Source: Anaerolineales bacterium (GTDB lineage Bacteria > Chloroflexota > Anaerolineae > 4572-78 > J111). Taken from it: a DNA stretch of 10,623 bases. Shown one piece after another: positions 1 through 7,240 of this stretch. The stretch is from the NCBI GenBank assembly GCA_012032575.1, contig JAAUSP010000232.1, positions 1 through 10,623 on the forward strand. Reading direction: 5' to 3'. The notes under the pieces were generated by a model that was not told where the DNA came from, made no database searches, and saw only the letters and a list, made by a program, of their open reading frames with translations. The translations under genes and the position numbers were made by a program. Numbering within the stretch: the first letter of the stretch is position 1; each line of letters begins with the position of its first letter.

Positions 1-18
1 GGCGGGGTGGTCCTCTGT

Positions 19-594
19 TTAAAGATACTGATCCGCCCCTGCCGGGGTGGGTCGCTGGCGGCGATAATAGATGCCCGGGTCAACCCCAAATTGCGGAATG
101 AGATGAATGGGTCCGGTGTAGCCTTTCCGCCGCCACACCTGGGCCGACTCGCTGTTGCCGGCCAGCAGGGCATCGGCGTGGTTGAGTACGTAACGCTCCA
201 TCCAATTAAAAGGGGGCGGGTAGCGGCGCTGCAAGTTTTGCCAGCTAAAAACCACCGTCCCGGCCTTCACCGAGCGGGCCAGCCGCATCGCCAGAAATGT
301 GGCTAAATTATACGGTTCTTCGTCAATATGAAAAATATCTGGCCGCACCTGGCGTACTATCTTGCCCAGCTTGGGGTAAAAGTGAAGATGGTAATTGCCG
401 TTAAAAGCAATATCTGTCACCAGCAGGTTGTAGCCTTTGGTGTAAATCTTTTCCAGGCGAGTCGGGGCGCGGGGGTCATCCCAGGAAGGCGGAACCACGA
501 CCGTCAAATCAACCCCATCAATGGCCGCTAACTCTTCGAGTTTTTTTTGATAAGCGCCCACAATGCAGGCTTTGGAGAGCATGAGAACTTTCAT
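19..594 (-). CDS. Glycosyltransferase family 4-like, N-terminal half (broken or cut)
   Basis: This encodes the N-terminal Rossmann half of a GT-B glycosyltransferase, the cytoplasmic type that moves a sugar from an activated donor onto a growing surface glycan. The start is placed at position 594, where MKVLMLSKACIVGAY opens the first beta strand; an in-frame ATG at 699 would add 35 residues unlike the family. The recognisable parts are the acceptor-domain core (VRPDIFHIDEEPYN, about residue 100) and the pre-linker segment AGNSESAQVWRRKGY followed by LIPQFGVDP. Only 191 residues precede the TAA at 19-21, whereas the family usually has about 370-400, and the donor-binding domain with its EX7E motif is absent. 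A G- or C-run indel near positions 34-46 would bypass the stop, as in the neighbouring glycosyltransferase, but the rest lies beyond the window. There is no clear Shine-Dalgarno sequence. It is the last of three minus-strand genes. The exact sugar specificity cannot be read. Confidence 0.75.
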   Translation of the reverse strand: MKVLMLSKACIVGAYQKKLEELAAIDGVDLTVVVPPSWDDPRAPTRLEKIYTKGYNLLVTDIAFNGNYHLHFYPKLGKIVRQVRPDIFHIDEEPYNLATFLAMRLARSVKAGTVVFSWQNLQRRYPPPFNWMERYVLNHADALLAGNSESAQVWRRKGYTGPIHLIPQFGVDPGIYYRRQRPTPAGADQYL

Positions 595-723
595 CAGGTG
601 TAAATTCAGTTGCTTTAGCGAGAAATTTAGTGAAATGTGAAGCGCGAAACGTACCCTTAAATTCGTCAAACCTGACGTTTCATGCCTCAACTTGAGCATG
701 GGGTAGGCTATTATCTGCTATTG

Positions 724-753
724 ATTGTAGCACAAGTTACCCTAATTCTTCAA
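724..753 (-). promoter_or_regulatory. Candidate promoter for the leftmost glycosyltransferase
   Basis: Read on the minus strand there is a TTGAAG hexamer (748-753), an 18-base spacer and TACAAT (724-729). This would give a leader of roughly 120 bases before the ATG at 594. It lies in the 168-base gap between the two glycosyltransferase genes. A short hairpin (681-700, CATGC/GCATG arms) sits in the leader. The matches are four of six and five of six to the sigma-70 consensus, so this is suggestive only. Confidence 0.3.
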
Positions 754-762
754 ACTTTAAGG

Positions 763-1928
763 TCATTGCCGACCCTCTTTCTTAAAGACTGCCTCTTGAT
801 ATGCCTGTAACGTCTCCTGGGCTGTCTGCGCCCAGCTAAACTTCTCCACCTGAGTAAAGCCGCGCTCGATCATGGCATCCCGCGACTCCTCTTCGGTGCA
901 GAGCCGAATAATGGGCGCGGCCATGTGCTTGGTGTCGCTGGGGTCAAGCTGAAAGGCAGCGGGGCCGGCCAGTTCCGGGATCGAGGCGGCATTGGTGGTC
1001 ACAACGGGGACGCCGCAGGCCATCGCTTCCAGCACCGGCAGACCAAAGCCCTCGTAGCGCGAAGGGTAGACAAACACCGCCGCCGCCGCGTAGAGCAGCG
1101 GTTTATCCTCTTCGGCAATCCAGCCGGGGTAATGATAAATTCTTCCAGGCCCAGTTCGCGGGCCATGCGGCGCGGGTCGGGAAAAAAAGCGGTATCAGTT
1201 TCGGGCAGGCGTCCGGCCAGCACCAGCGGATACTGGTCGCCCAGGGTGGCGCTGACCCAGGTATAGGCGTGCAGCAACGCGCTGACATTCTTACGCACAT
1301 CATAGCCGCCCAGGTAAAGGACAAAATTCTCCGGCAGATTGTACTTTTTCTTGATCTCGACAAGCTGCTGCCAGGTTTCGGCAGGCTGAAAGTGGGGCGC
1401 GGGGGCCAGGTAAATGGTGCGAACTCGCTCGGCGGGCAAGCGGAGCTTCGCCAGAATATCCCGCCGGCTGGCCTCCGAATCGGCCAGGATGAGGCTGGCC
1501 TGCCCGGCCGCCGCCGCCACCAGCGAGGTATACAGCCGCACCAGCAAGCCGCCCCGGTATTCAGGCAGCACCATCGGGATCACATCATGAATGGTGACGA
1601 CTGTGGGCACGGCGGGAGCCAGCGGCGAGCCGAAGTAGGGCACGTGGGCCAGGTCCACCTTCAGCCTGCGGCAGACGCGGGGAAAAGTAACCTGCTCAAA
1701 CCACACTTTAGCCAGATTCGATGAGGAGCCGCCAAAAGGGGGCGAGGCCACCAGGGATTTTAGCCGGGGCTGAACGGTAGCCGGGTCGGGATCAAAAGGT
1801 TTGGGGGCGATAAGGGTGATCTCCAGGCTGGGGTCGGTCTCCAGCAGGGCCGGCAGCAGGCAGCGCAAATATTGGCCGCTGCCGACGGTGGGATTATCCC
1901 AAAACCAGGCGTTGATGGCAATTTTCAT
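763..1928 (-). CDS. Glycosyltransferase family 4-like (GT-B fold), one-base frameshift
   Basis: This is a retaining GT-B glycosyltransferase, probably acting in surface polysaccharide or glycoconjugate assembly at the inner face of the membrane. The N-terminal domain begins MKIAINAWFWDNPTVGSGQYL with the glycine-rich loop. The C-terminal domain carries the nucleotide-sugar site EGFGLPVLEAMACGVPVV, whose E-x7-E pair is the family hallmark, followed by SIPELAGPAAFQLDP. The two domains are in different frames. Near the G4 run at 1126-1129 one frame ends in nonsense, while the other reads PGWIAEEDKPLLYAAAAVFVYPSRYEG. Adding one base to that run restores a single 388-residue protein, the normal family length. 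The gene starts at an ATG overlapping the upstream lipoprotein stop (ATGA), with a GGAGGG about 12 bases upstream, so translation is probably coupled. The family assignment is firm; the substrate is unknown. Confidence 0.88.
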
Positions 1929-2563
1929 GGTTCAAACAGTCCCTCCGCTGGGGTTGAAAGCAACTCAAAACTGCGGGCGCGCAGTGTAGCCTGCTGCCGG
2001 CCCGAAACAAAACTGAGGCGAACCGGCAGGCCCGTAGCTTCGTCGCGCCAGACGGCCAGGGTGTCCCCGCCGGTGAACGTCAGGGTGATTTTTTGGGCCG
2101 GCGCGCGTCCCACCTGAACTGGTTCTTCGGTGGCGCTGGCCGGAGTGGCCGCCAGCAGCCCGGTGATGATGGCAAAAGCATCCGTCACCGGCGAAAGCCG
2201 GGCTTCGGTTGGCTGAGGTGCGGCCGGTGGCGAGTCAAAACGCCGGTAGCGCCAGGCGGTTGTGCCGTCAAAAATCAGGGTTTGGCCCACCAGATCAGGC
2301 GCGACGGCTTCCAAAATTTCCAATCGGTAACGCGAGCCGGCCCGCCATGTGGCTACGGTCAGCGGCCCGCCCATTGGCGCGTCCGGCCAGTCAAGCTCCC
2401 AGGCGATATGCTGGTCAGCTTGCCAGGCTGCAAGCAGGGCCGCTTGCGCCGTCTCGACTCCGACCGATTTGGCCGGGGCACAGGCGCTCAGGCTGAGCGC
2501 CAGAGCAATAAAGTATAGAAATTTGAGGATCAAAAATGAGGACTTCTGTTTGCCTAAATTCAT
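1925..2563 (-). CDS. Outer-surface lipoprotein, LolA/RseB-like appearance
   Basis: This is a predicted lipoprotein of 212 residues. Residues 1-27 form a signal peptide with a basic start (K5, K7, K14), a hydrophobic core and a lipobox L-S-A-C, so C28 should be lipidated. The mature part has no cysteine-rich or enzymatic motif. Strings such as TWRAGSRYRLEILEA, QTLIFDGTTAWRYRRF and LPVRLSF resemble the antiparallel sheet of LolA/RseB-type proteins, where a phrase about the applied value and a phrase 'D-G-x-x-x-W-x-Y' recur; this is fold-level resemblance only. The role could be binding a lipid or hydrophobic ligand. Its TGA overlaps the ATG of the glycosyltransferase by 4 bases, so the two are one transcript, which hints at a job in envelope assembly. 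The gene starts almost at its putative promoter, with no visible Shine-Dalgarno site. Confidence 0.72.
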   Translation of the reverse strand: MNLGKQKSSFLILKFLYFIALALSLSACAPAKSVGVETAQAALLAAWQADQHIAWELDWPDAPMGGPLTVATWRAGSRYRLEILEAVAPDLVGQTLIFDGTTAWRYRRFDSPPAAPQPTEARLSPVTDAFAIITGLLAATPASATEEPVQVGRAPAQKITLTFTGGDTLAVWRDEATGLPVRLSFVSGRQQATLRARSFELLSTPAEGLFEP

Positions 2564-2570
2564 ATCTTAA

Positions 2571-2600
2571 ATTATATCTATAGCCTAATTTATAGGCCAA
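2571..2600 (-). promoter_or_regulatory. Candidate promoter for the lipoprotein-glycosyltransferase operon
   Basis: On the minus strand TTGGCC (2595-2600) and TATAAT (2571-2576) are 18 bases apart. Transcription would begin at about 2564, one base before the ATG at 2563, making the message leaderless, which fits the lack of a Shine-Dalgarno site. A second candidate lies just upstream (TATAAA at 2589-2594 with TTGGCT at 2613-2618) and would give a leader of about 19 bases. Which is used cannot be told from sequence. Confidence 0.35.
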
Positions 2601-2607
2601 TAGTCAC

Positions 2608-2636
2608 TTGTAAGCCAATTTGGGATGTGGTATAAT
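2608..2636 (+). promoter_or_regulatory. Strong sigma-70-type promoter for the DUF151 gene
   Basis: TTGTAA (2608-2613), a spacer of exactly 17 bases and a perfect TATAAT (2631-2636) preceded by TGG, which is the extended -10 form. The start of transcription would be near 2643, about 70 bases before the gene. It is divergent from the lipoprotein promoter in the same 150-base gap. Confidence 0.6.
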
Positions 2637-2693
2637 CCAGCCAATTCGGTGTCACCTTAACCTGGCATTGAAAATGATAATAATATCTGAAAG

Positions 2694-2708
2694 CCTGCGG
2701 GCAGGAGG
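2694..2708 (+). promoter_or_regulatory. Shine-Dalgarno site of the DUF151 gene, overlapped by a small hairpin
   Basis: AGGAGG at 2703-2708 is the strongest ribosome binding site in the window. It touches an ATG at 2709 but sits at a proper 6-base spacing from the ATG at 2715, which decides the start. The CCTG at 2694-2697 can pair with CAGG at 2702-2705, partly covering the site; this is a weak 4-base stem and may be chance. Confidence 0.5.
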
Positions 2709-2714
2709 ATGGGC

Positions 2715-3239
2715 ATGATTGAGGTCAAAATAGATAGTATTCGGGTTAGCTTAATGTCTCAGCATCGTGTGGTAGTTTTGAAAGATGTGGACACAGATCG
2801 CTACCTGCCCATTTGGATTGGTCCTTTTGAGGCCGATGCCATTACGATCCAATTGCAGGGAGTTCAGGTAGCTCGCCCGCTCACGCACGATCTGTTAAAA
2901 AGTATTATTGATGAAATGGGCGCGACCATTTCTCATGTGATGGTCAGCGAGTTGAAAAACGATACCTTTTTTGCCCGGATTGTTATGGATGTCAATGGGC
3001 AGAGCATGGAAATTGATGCCCGGCCCAGTGATGCTATCGCCCTGGCGGTTCGGGCCAATGCGCCTCTGTTTGTGGCCGAAGATGTCATGTCGGCGGCCTC
3101 GATTGTGCCGGAGACAAGTCTGGAAGAGTCCAGCATGGATGTCGAAAGCGAACCGCTGTCGGAAGAAGAAGTAGAGAAGCTGGCCGTTTTTCGCGATTTT
3201 ATTGACGAACTTGATTTGGACGATTTGGGTAAGAATTAG
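2715..3239 (+). CDS. Bifunctional nuclease family (DUF151) protein
   Basis: The 174-residue protein matches the bifunctional nuclease (BFN/DUF151) family along its first 135 residues. Visible family signatures are the opening MIEVKIDSIRVS, the segment VVVLKDVDTDRYLPIWIGPFEADAI (about residues 20-42), LTHDLLKSIIDEMGA, and the conserved core ARPSDAIALAVRANAPLFVAEDV (about 100-122). Members in plants are described as having RNase and DNase activity, while the bacterial role is poorly defined. The last 40 residues are acidic and glutamate-rich (EEEVEKL), as is usual for a bacterial tail of this family. The start at 2715 is preferred over 2709 because of Shine-Dalgarno spacing. It has its own promoter, and a separate promoter precedes dnaB downstream, so the two need not be co-transcribed. 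Confidence 0.9.
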   Translation: MIEVKIDSIRVSLMSQHRVVVLKDVDTDRYLPIWIGPFEADAITIQLQGVQVARPLTHDLLKSIIDEMGATISHVMVSELKNDTFFARIVMDVNGQSMEIDARPSDAIALAVRANAPLFVAEDVMSAASIVPETSLEESSMDVESEPLSEEEVEKLAVFRDFIDELDLDDLGKN

Positions 3240-3399
3240 ACAGCCCGTCTGGCATTTGATGAGCACAAACGGCGGGGCACAGTCAACCCTCGTCAAATAC
3301 TGAGTTTACCTCGCGCTAACTGTTTTTAGTCATTATCTTTAAAATTTATTGCTGTTTCTGGCTGGCTCGCGTGCGCGGAAGGTCGTTGAAATCTATTGT

Positions 3400-3428
3400 T
3401 TGACGAACCCCCGCGCTCGTGTTATTAT
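3400..3428 (+). promoter_or_regulatory. Candidate promoter for dnaB and the primosome cluster
   Basis: TTGACG (3400-3405, five of six to consensus), a 17-base spacer and TATTAT (3423-3428, five of six). Transcription would begin near 3435, about 28 bases before the dnaB ATG. It is the only convincing signal in the 223-base gap between the DUF151 gene and dnaB; the rest of that gap (3240-3399) shows no gene and no clear terminator. Confidence 0.5.
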
Positions 3429-3462
3429 TGTAAATCAGAACTTTTGTTCTGGGAATCAAACA

Positions 3463-4823
3463 ATGATTGATATTCTACCGGGCACTGTGCCCGACCGATT
3501 ACAGCCCCATAATGTCGAAGCTGAAGAAGCGGTTCTGGGCGCACTGTTGATTGATACCGACGCGATTATCCGTATTGCGACCTTTTTGCAGCCGCTTGAT
3601 TTTTATGTAGAGCGCCATAGCTGGATTTTCGAGGCCATTCGTGACCTGCACGAGCGGCGTGAACCGGCTGACCTGGTAACGCTGACCGACGAGTTGGAAC
3701 GCCGGGGTCAAATGGTTGAAATTGGCGGGGCGGCCTATCTGACCAGCCTGATGAACGCCACGCCTACCTCGATCCACGTTGAGTTTTACGCCCGCATTGT
3801 CGAGCGCACGGCGGTTTTACGCCGGCTGATTGACGCTGCCGGACAGATTGCCCGGCTGGCCTACGAAGGCAGCGACGACGCCGACGAAGTGGTGGATCGG
3901 GCCGAGGAGATTATTTTTGGTGTCGCCGCCCGACGGGTGGACCGGGATTTACGTCCCATCCGCCAGATTCTCGACCAATATCACGACCGGGTGGAGTATC
4001 TGTGGAACCATCGCGGCGAGATTGTCGGCATCCCCACCGGCCTGTCTGACCTGGATAAACTGCTGGGCGGCTTGCAGCGCTCGGATGTGATTATTCTGGC
4101 GGGCCGGCCTGGTATGGGTAAAACGTCGCTGGCTTTGAGTATGGCCCTCCATGCCGCCCGCCGCTGGCAAAAACGGATTGCCCTGTTTAGCCTGGAAATG
4201 AGCGATGAGCAGTTGGTCCAGCGCCTCATCTCCGCCGAAACCGGCATTGACAGCCAGCGCCTGCGCCTGGGCGACATTAAAGACAACGAGTGGCCCACCT
4301 TTATGCAAGCCACCACCCTCCTTTCCAATACCTTTATTTTTATTGACGACACCCCGGCCATTTCAGCCCTGGAACTGCGGACCAAAGCCCGCCGCCTCCA
4401 CGCCGAACACGGCCTGGATATGATTATCATAGATTACCTGCAACTCATGCGCGGCGATTCGCGCAGCGAAAACCGGCAGCAGGAAATCAGCTACATTTCC
4501 CGCTCGATCAAGGCCCTGGCCCGCGAGCTGAACGTGCCCATTCTGGCCCTCAGCCAGTTGTCCCGCCAGGTCGAATCGCGCCACGACAAGCGCCCGATGC
4601 TCTCGGATTTGAGAGAAAGTGCTCGATCGAGCAGGATGCCGACATCGTGATGTTTGTCTACCGCGACGACGTGTATAACCCCGACACCGAATTTCCCAAT
4701 ATTGCCGAGATTATTGTCAGCAAACATCGTTCCGGCCCCACCGGCATCTTCTCCGTTTACTTCAAAAAGCATCTGGCCCAGTTTGTAGATTTGGAAGTTA
4801 AAAGACAAGCGATGGAGTATTAG
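3463..4823 (+). CDS. dnaB: Replicative DNA helicase DnaB, with a one-base frameshift
   Basis: This is the hexameric 5'-3' helicase that unwinds DNA at the replication fork and recruits primase. The start at 3463 ([29 protein letters not shown]) matches the usual N-terminal collar domain; upstream codons are not family-like. GGGA at 3451-3454 may serve as ribosome site. The RecA-type motor domain shows Walker [10 protein letters not shown] (about residues 214-222), Walker [10 protein letters not shown] (D near 324) and the DNA-loop motif [10 protein letters not shown] (about 360-370). Immediately after SDLRES the frame is lost at 4620-4621. One inserted G there restores [17 protein letters not shown], and the protein then runs to [12 protein letters not shown] and a TAG at 4821-4823, giving 453 residues, the standard length. 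Because dnaB is essential, a missing base in the assembly is more likely than inactivation. No intein is present, although DnaB is a common intein site. DnaD-like and DnaI-like genes follow. Confidence 0.95.
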
Positions 4824-4830
4824 GGAATCA

Positions 4831-4889
4831 GCGAATGATGAATGGCGAATAAAGAACTTCTTTTCGCCATTCGCCATTCGCCATTCATC
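4831..4889. repeat. Palindromic repeat of GCGAAT/ATTCGCCATTC type, copy A
   Basis: The bases 4831-4849 pair with 4863-4881 in perfect register around a centre near 4856, with a two-base mismatch, and an extra partial ATTCGCCATTC unit lies to 4889. The core unit, GAATGGCGAAT, recurs in the second copy after the dnaD-like gene. The element lies between dnaB and the dnaD-like ATG at 4894 and occupies the place where a ribosome binding site would be. It could act as a hairpin in the transcript or be a dispersed repeat. Confidence 0.8.
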
Positions 4890-4893
4890 GAGT

Positions 4894-5592
4894 ATGGAGA
4901 AATTCAACGGTTTTCCCGCAGGCGAATTACGCTTTACCTCCGTGCCGGATTTGTTTTTTGCCCGGTTGCTGCCTCAAATTGACAGCCTGGCCGAATTGAA
5001 GGTCACGCTTCATTTTCTATGGGTGCATTATCGGCAGGCCCGGCAGGTGATTGCCAGGAATGAACTGCTGGCCGATGAAACATTGGTCCACAGCCTGGCT
5101 TTGATTGACGAAGATGTAGAAAACGCCCTGAGCCAGGGGTTGAACCGGGCCGTCGAACGGGGCGCTTTGTTGTATGCCCAGGTTGAGGACGATGCGGGTT
5201 TGCATGATCTCTACTTTCTGAATAGCGAGCGGGGTCGGCAGGCGCACGCCAAAGTTGAAGCCGGTGAAATGGGCGTTGTCGCCGTGAGTGGGGCGGAAAT
5301 TGTGCCGCCAGTCAAGCGGCCCAACATTTTTGATTTGTACGAGGCCAACATTGGCCTGCTTTCGCCCATCATTGTGGACGAATTGAAAGACGCCGAGGCC
5401 ACCTATCCGCAGATTTGGATTGAGGATGCCTTCAAGATTGCCGTGGAAAACAATGTCCGCAAGTGGAGCTACATCCGGGCGATTTTGGAACGGATGGCTA
5501 CAGCCGGCCGCGATGACGGTAAAGGCAAAAAAGAGGAAGGCGTCAAGCCCTGGTACACCGACGAAGAGTTTAAACAGTTGATCCAACATTAG
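4894..5592 (+). CDS. DnaD-domain primosomal protein
   Basis: This 232-residue protein has the architecture of DnaD-family primosome proteins, which in Firmicutes bind DNA and DnaA and help deliver the helicase to the origin and to stalled forks. Residues 1-130 form a winged-helix-like N-terminal part (GELRFTSVPDLFFARLLPQI, AELKVTLHFLWVHY, and helix-rich stretches). Residues about 142-202 are the DnaD domain: NIFDLYEANIGLLSPIIVDELKD, then IEDAFKIAVENN and WSYIRAILERM, matching the family's closing YI-x2-IL motif. A lysine/glutamate-rich linker follows and the tail is WYTDEEFKQLIQH. The gene begins right after palindromic repeat A and has no good Shine-Dalgarno site. Being between dnaB and a DnaI-type ATPase supports a role as helicase-loading adaptor. 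The function is inferred from family and context. Confidence 0.85.
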   Translation: MEKFNGFPAGELRFTSVPDLFFARLLPQIDSLAELKVTLHFLWVHYRQARQVIARNELLADETLVHSLALIDEDVENALSQGLNRAVERGALLYAQVEDDAGLHDLYFLNSERGRQAHAKVEAGEMGVVAVSGAEIVPPVKRPNIFDLYEANIGLLSPIIVDELKDAEATYPQIWIEDAFKIAVENNVRKWSYIRAILERMATAGRDDGKGKKEEGVKPWYTDEEFKQLIQH

Positions 5593-5593
5593 C

Positions 5594-5653
5594 ATGGCGA
5601 ATAGCGAATGGCGAATGAAAACTCTGTATTCGCCATTCGTCATTCGCCATTCG
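5594..5653. repeat. Palindromic repeat of GCGAAT/ATTCGCCATTC type, copy B
   Basis: Bases 5594-5616 pair with 5628-5650 in register (23 positions, one mismatch and one G-T pair) around an 11-base loop. This is a stronger hairpin than copy A and shares its core unit. It begins two bases after the dnaD-like stop and ends about 20 bases before the ATG of the dnaI-like gene. The open frame through it adds residues such as FAIRHSPF to the apparent N-terminus of the next gene; these are repeat-derived. Confidence 0.85.
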
Positions 5654-5673
5654 TTCATTCACTTATTCACCCA

Positions 5674-7086
5674 ATGGACAGATTAGACGAAATTCTCAAT
5701 CGCAACACAAATTACTGGCCTGATGAGCGCCCCAGCGGAAGTAATTCTGAAATTTTGTTGCCCGCCGATGAGGAGTGGCTGTGCCCTGTTTGCGGCGGCA
5801 CCGGCTATTTGCGCCAGGATGTGCCGGTCGGTCATCCGAACTTTGGCAAACTGGCCCCCTGCCAATGCCGCTTGCAGGAACAGGAAAGCAAGCGGCTGAA
5901 TCAGCTTCGGATCATCAGCAACATGGACAAGATGACTCGCTACACTTTTGATAAATTTGTCCCCGATGGTTATGGGCTGACCGATGAGCGGCGGCGCAAC
6001 CTGCACATGGCCTATGACATGGCCTACAACTTTGCCAACCAGCCCGAAGGCTGGCTGATTTTGCTGGGCGGCTACGGCTGTGGCAAATCGCATCTGGCCG
6101 CTGCCATAGGGAATCACGCCATCAGCCAGGGCAAGCCGGCCTTGTTTGTGGTGGTACCCGACCTGCTCGATCACCTGCGGGCAGCTTATGGGCCTAACAG
6201 CGGGACCTCTTATGACCAGCGCTTTGAAGAGATTCGCAATGCTTCCCTGCTGATTCTGGACGATTTGGGCGCGCATAGTTCGACGCCCTGGGCGCAGGAA
6301 AAGCTGTTCCAGTTGTTCAACTATCGTTACAATGCCCAACTACCCACCGTTGTCACCTCCAACCACGAGTTGGAAGAGATTGACATTCGCATCCGTTCGC
6401 GCATGGTGGACCCCGACCTGGCGCAAATTATCAAAATTCTGGCCCCTGATTTCCGCCAAATTGGGGTGGCCCAGGGCAGTTCGGAACTGTCCAGCCTGTC
6501 GCTGCACGCCGATCAGACCTTTGAGAGTTTTAGCTTGCGCGAAGGTGAGTTAGACCCGGCCAAAGCCGAAAACCTCAAGCGGGCCTTTGAACGCGCCCGC
6601 AACTACGCCGTCCGTCCCCAGGATTGGATTGTTTTTACCGGCACCTACGGCTGCGGCAAAACGCACCTGTCCGCTTCCATCGCCAACGAAGTAGCCAAGC
6701 GGGGCGAGCCGGCCCTGTTCGTGGTCGTGCCCGACCTGCTCGACCATCTCCGCGCCGCCTTCAATCCCAACAGCCTGACCCCCTACGACAAACGCTTCGA
6801 CGAAGTGCGCCGGGCCTCGCTGCTGGTGCTGGACGATTTGGGCACCGAAAGCGCCACCCCCTGGGCCGAGGAAAAACTGTACCAGCTTTTCAACCATCGC
6901 TACAACGGTCGCCTGCCGACCATCATCACCATGGCCAAGGATATTGACCTCAAACCGCGTCTCAAATCGCTTTTTTTGGATGTGGGCCGCTGCACCACCT
7001 TTGAAATTATGGCCCCCAGCTATCGCGGCCTGCCCGCTCGCGGCGCGGCCAATAGGGCCAGAGTGCCGGTCAGACGGGTGCGCTGA
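5674..7086 (+). CDS. DnaI/DnaC-type helicase-loader ATPase with two tandem AAA+ modules
   Basis: This resembles the AAA+ loaders (DnaC, DnaI, IstB group) that open or hold the DnaB ring, but it carries the ATPase twice. The start is put at 5674 (MDRLDEILNRNTNYW) because the longer frame only translates a repeat. Residues 37-65 hold C37-x2-C40 and C63-x-C65, a likely zinc ribbon as in DnaI. Module 1 has Walker A GGYGCGKSHL (K138), Walker B LLILDDLG and RIRSRMVD with R243. Module 2 repeats this about 191 residues on: Walker A GTYGCGKTHL (K329), Walker B LLVLDDLG. Strings such as PALFVVVPDLLDHLRAA are identical in both, and the DNA is similar too, so it is an internal duplication. In module 2 the position of R243 is L433 (PRLKSLFLD), so this copy may lack an arginine contact. 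The protein is 470 residues, against about 250-310 for usual loaders. It closes the dnaB-dnaD cluster. Confidence 0.88.
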   Translation: MDRLDEILNRNTNYWPDERPSGSNSEILLPADEEWLCPVCGGTGYLRQDVPVGHPNFGKLAPCQCRLQEQESKRLNQLRIISNMDKMTRYTFDKFVPDGYGLTDERRRNLHMAYDMAYNFANQPEGWLILLGGYGCGKSHLAAAIGNHAISQGKPALFVVVPDLLDHLRAAYGPNSGTSYDQRFEEIRNASLLILDDLGAHSSTPWAQEKLFQLFNYRYNAQLPTVVTSNHELEEIDIRIRSRMVDPDLAQIIKILAPDFRQIGVAQGSSELSSLSLHADQTFESFSLREGELDPAKAENLKRAFERARNYAVRPQDWIVFTGTYGCGKTHLSASIANEVAKRGEPALFVVVPDLLDHLRAAFNPNSLTPYDKRFDEVRRASLLVLDDLGTESATPWAEEKLYQLFNHRYNGRLPTIITMAKDIDLKPRLKSLFLDVGRCTTFEIMAPSYRGLPARGAANRARVPVRRVR

Positions 7087-7090
7087 TGCC

Positions 7091-7194
7091 TGTCATTTCG
7101 AGGCCATAGGCCGAGAAATCTTCGAGCCGGTTATATGCACACGCGGGGTTCTAAGATTTCTCGCTCCCTGCGTAGCGTGTCGCTCGAAATGACA
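7091..7194. repeat. Long palindromic repeat with TGTCATTTCGAG/CTCGAAATGACA ends
   Basis: The 12-base ends at 7091-7102 and 7183-7194 are exact inverted copies, and inner segments GAGAAATCT (7113-7121) and AGATTTCTC (7154-7162) are also inverted. Together they form a REP-like hairpin element of about 104 bases, located just after the dnaI-like stop and before the JAB gene. The TGTCATTTCGAG...GAGAAATC unit recurs near 7705-7740, and a partial copy overlaps the JAB start codon. This pattern is a widely dispersed intergenic repeat in several phyla, and no transposase is nearby. Confidence 0.85.
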
Positions 7195-7217
7195 CGAGTG
7201 AGTAGGTACGATGAAGG

Positions 7218-7240
7218 TTCTCGATGCGGTCGAAATGACA
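7218..7240. repeat. Partial copy of the TGTCATTTCGAG repeat
   Basis: CGAAATGACA at 7231-7240 is the inverted end of the same repeat, preceded by TTCTCGATGCGG, which resembles its middle. Its last base is the A of the JAB start codon, so the coding region begins exactly at the repeat edge. No Shine-Dalgarno site is visible. Confidence 0.65.

Noticed and set aside
3241..3280. Terminator after the DUF151 gene (CCCG...CGGG arms)
   Set aside because: The arms are only four bases long, widely spaced and not followed by a T run.
3349..3462. Longer dnaB start giving 38 more residues
   Set aside because: The extra residues do not resemble DnaB and would start upstream of the promoter candidate at 3400-3428; the ATG at 3463 matches the family.
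4831..5653. Possible CRISPR array, because of repeated GAATGGCGAAT units
   Set aside because: The units are directly adjacent or inverted, with no unique spacers of constant length, and no cas gene is present. They form hairpins instead.
5608..5673. N-terminal extension of the dnaI-like protein (MANENSVFAIRHSPF...)
   Set aside because: It is translation of palindromic repeat B; phrases such as FAIRHSPF arise from the repeat itself, and the family-like sequence begins at the ATG at 5674.
5683..6339. Long open frame (218 codons) on the minus strand over the dnaI-like gene
   Set aside because: It mirrors the codon bias of the plus-strand gene, has no recognisable domain and no ribosome site; other long antisense frames at 5017-5658, 2093-2518 and 1269-1724 were dropped for the same reason.
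7135..7239. Longer JAB start giving 35 more residues
   Set aside because: The sequence is repeat-derived and the JAB domain begins right at the ATG at 7240.
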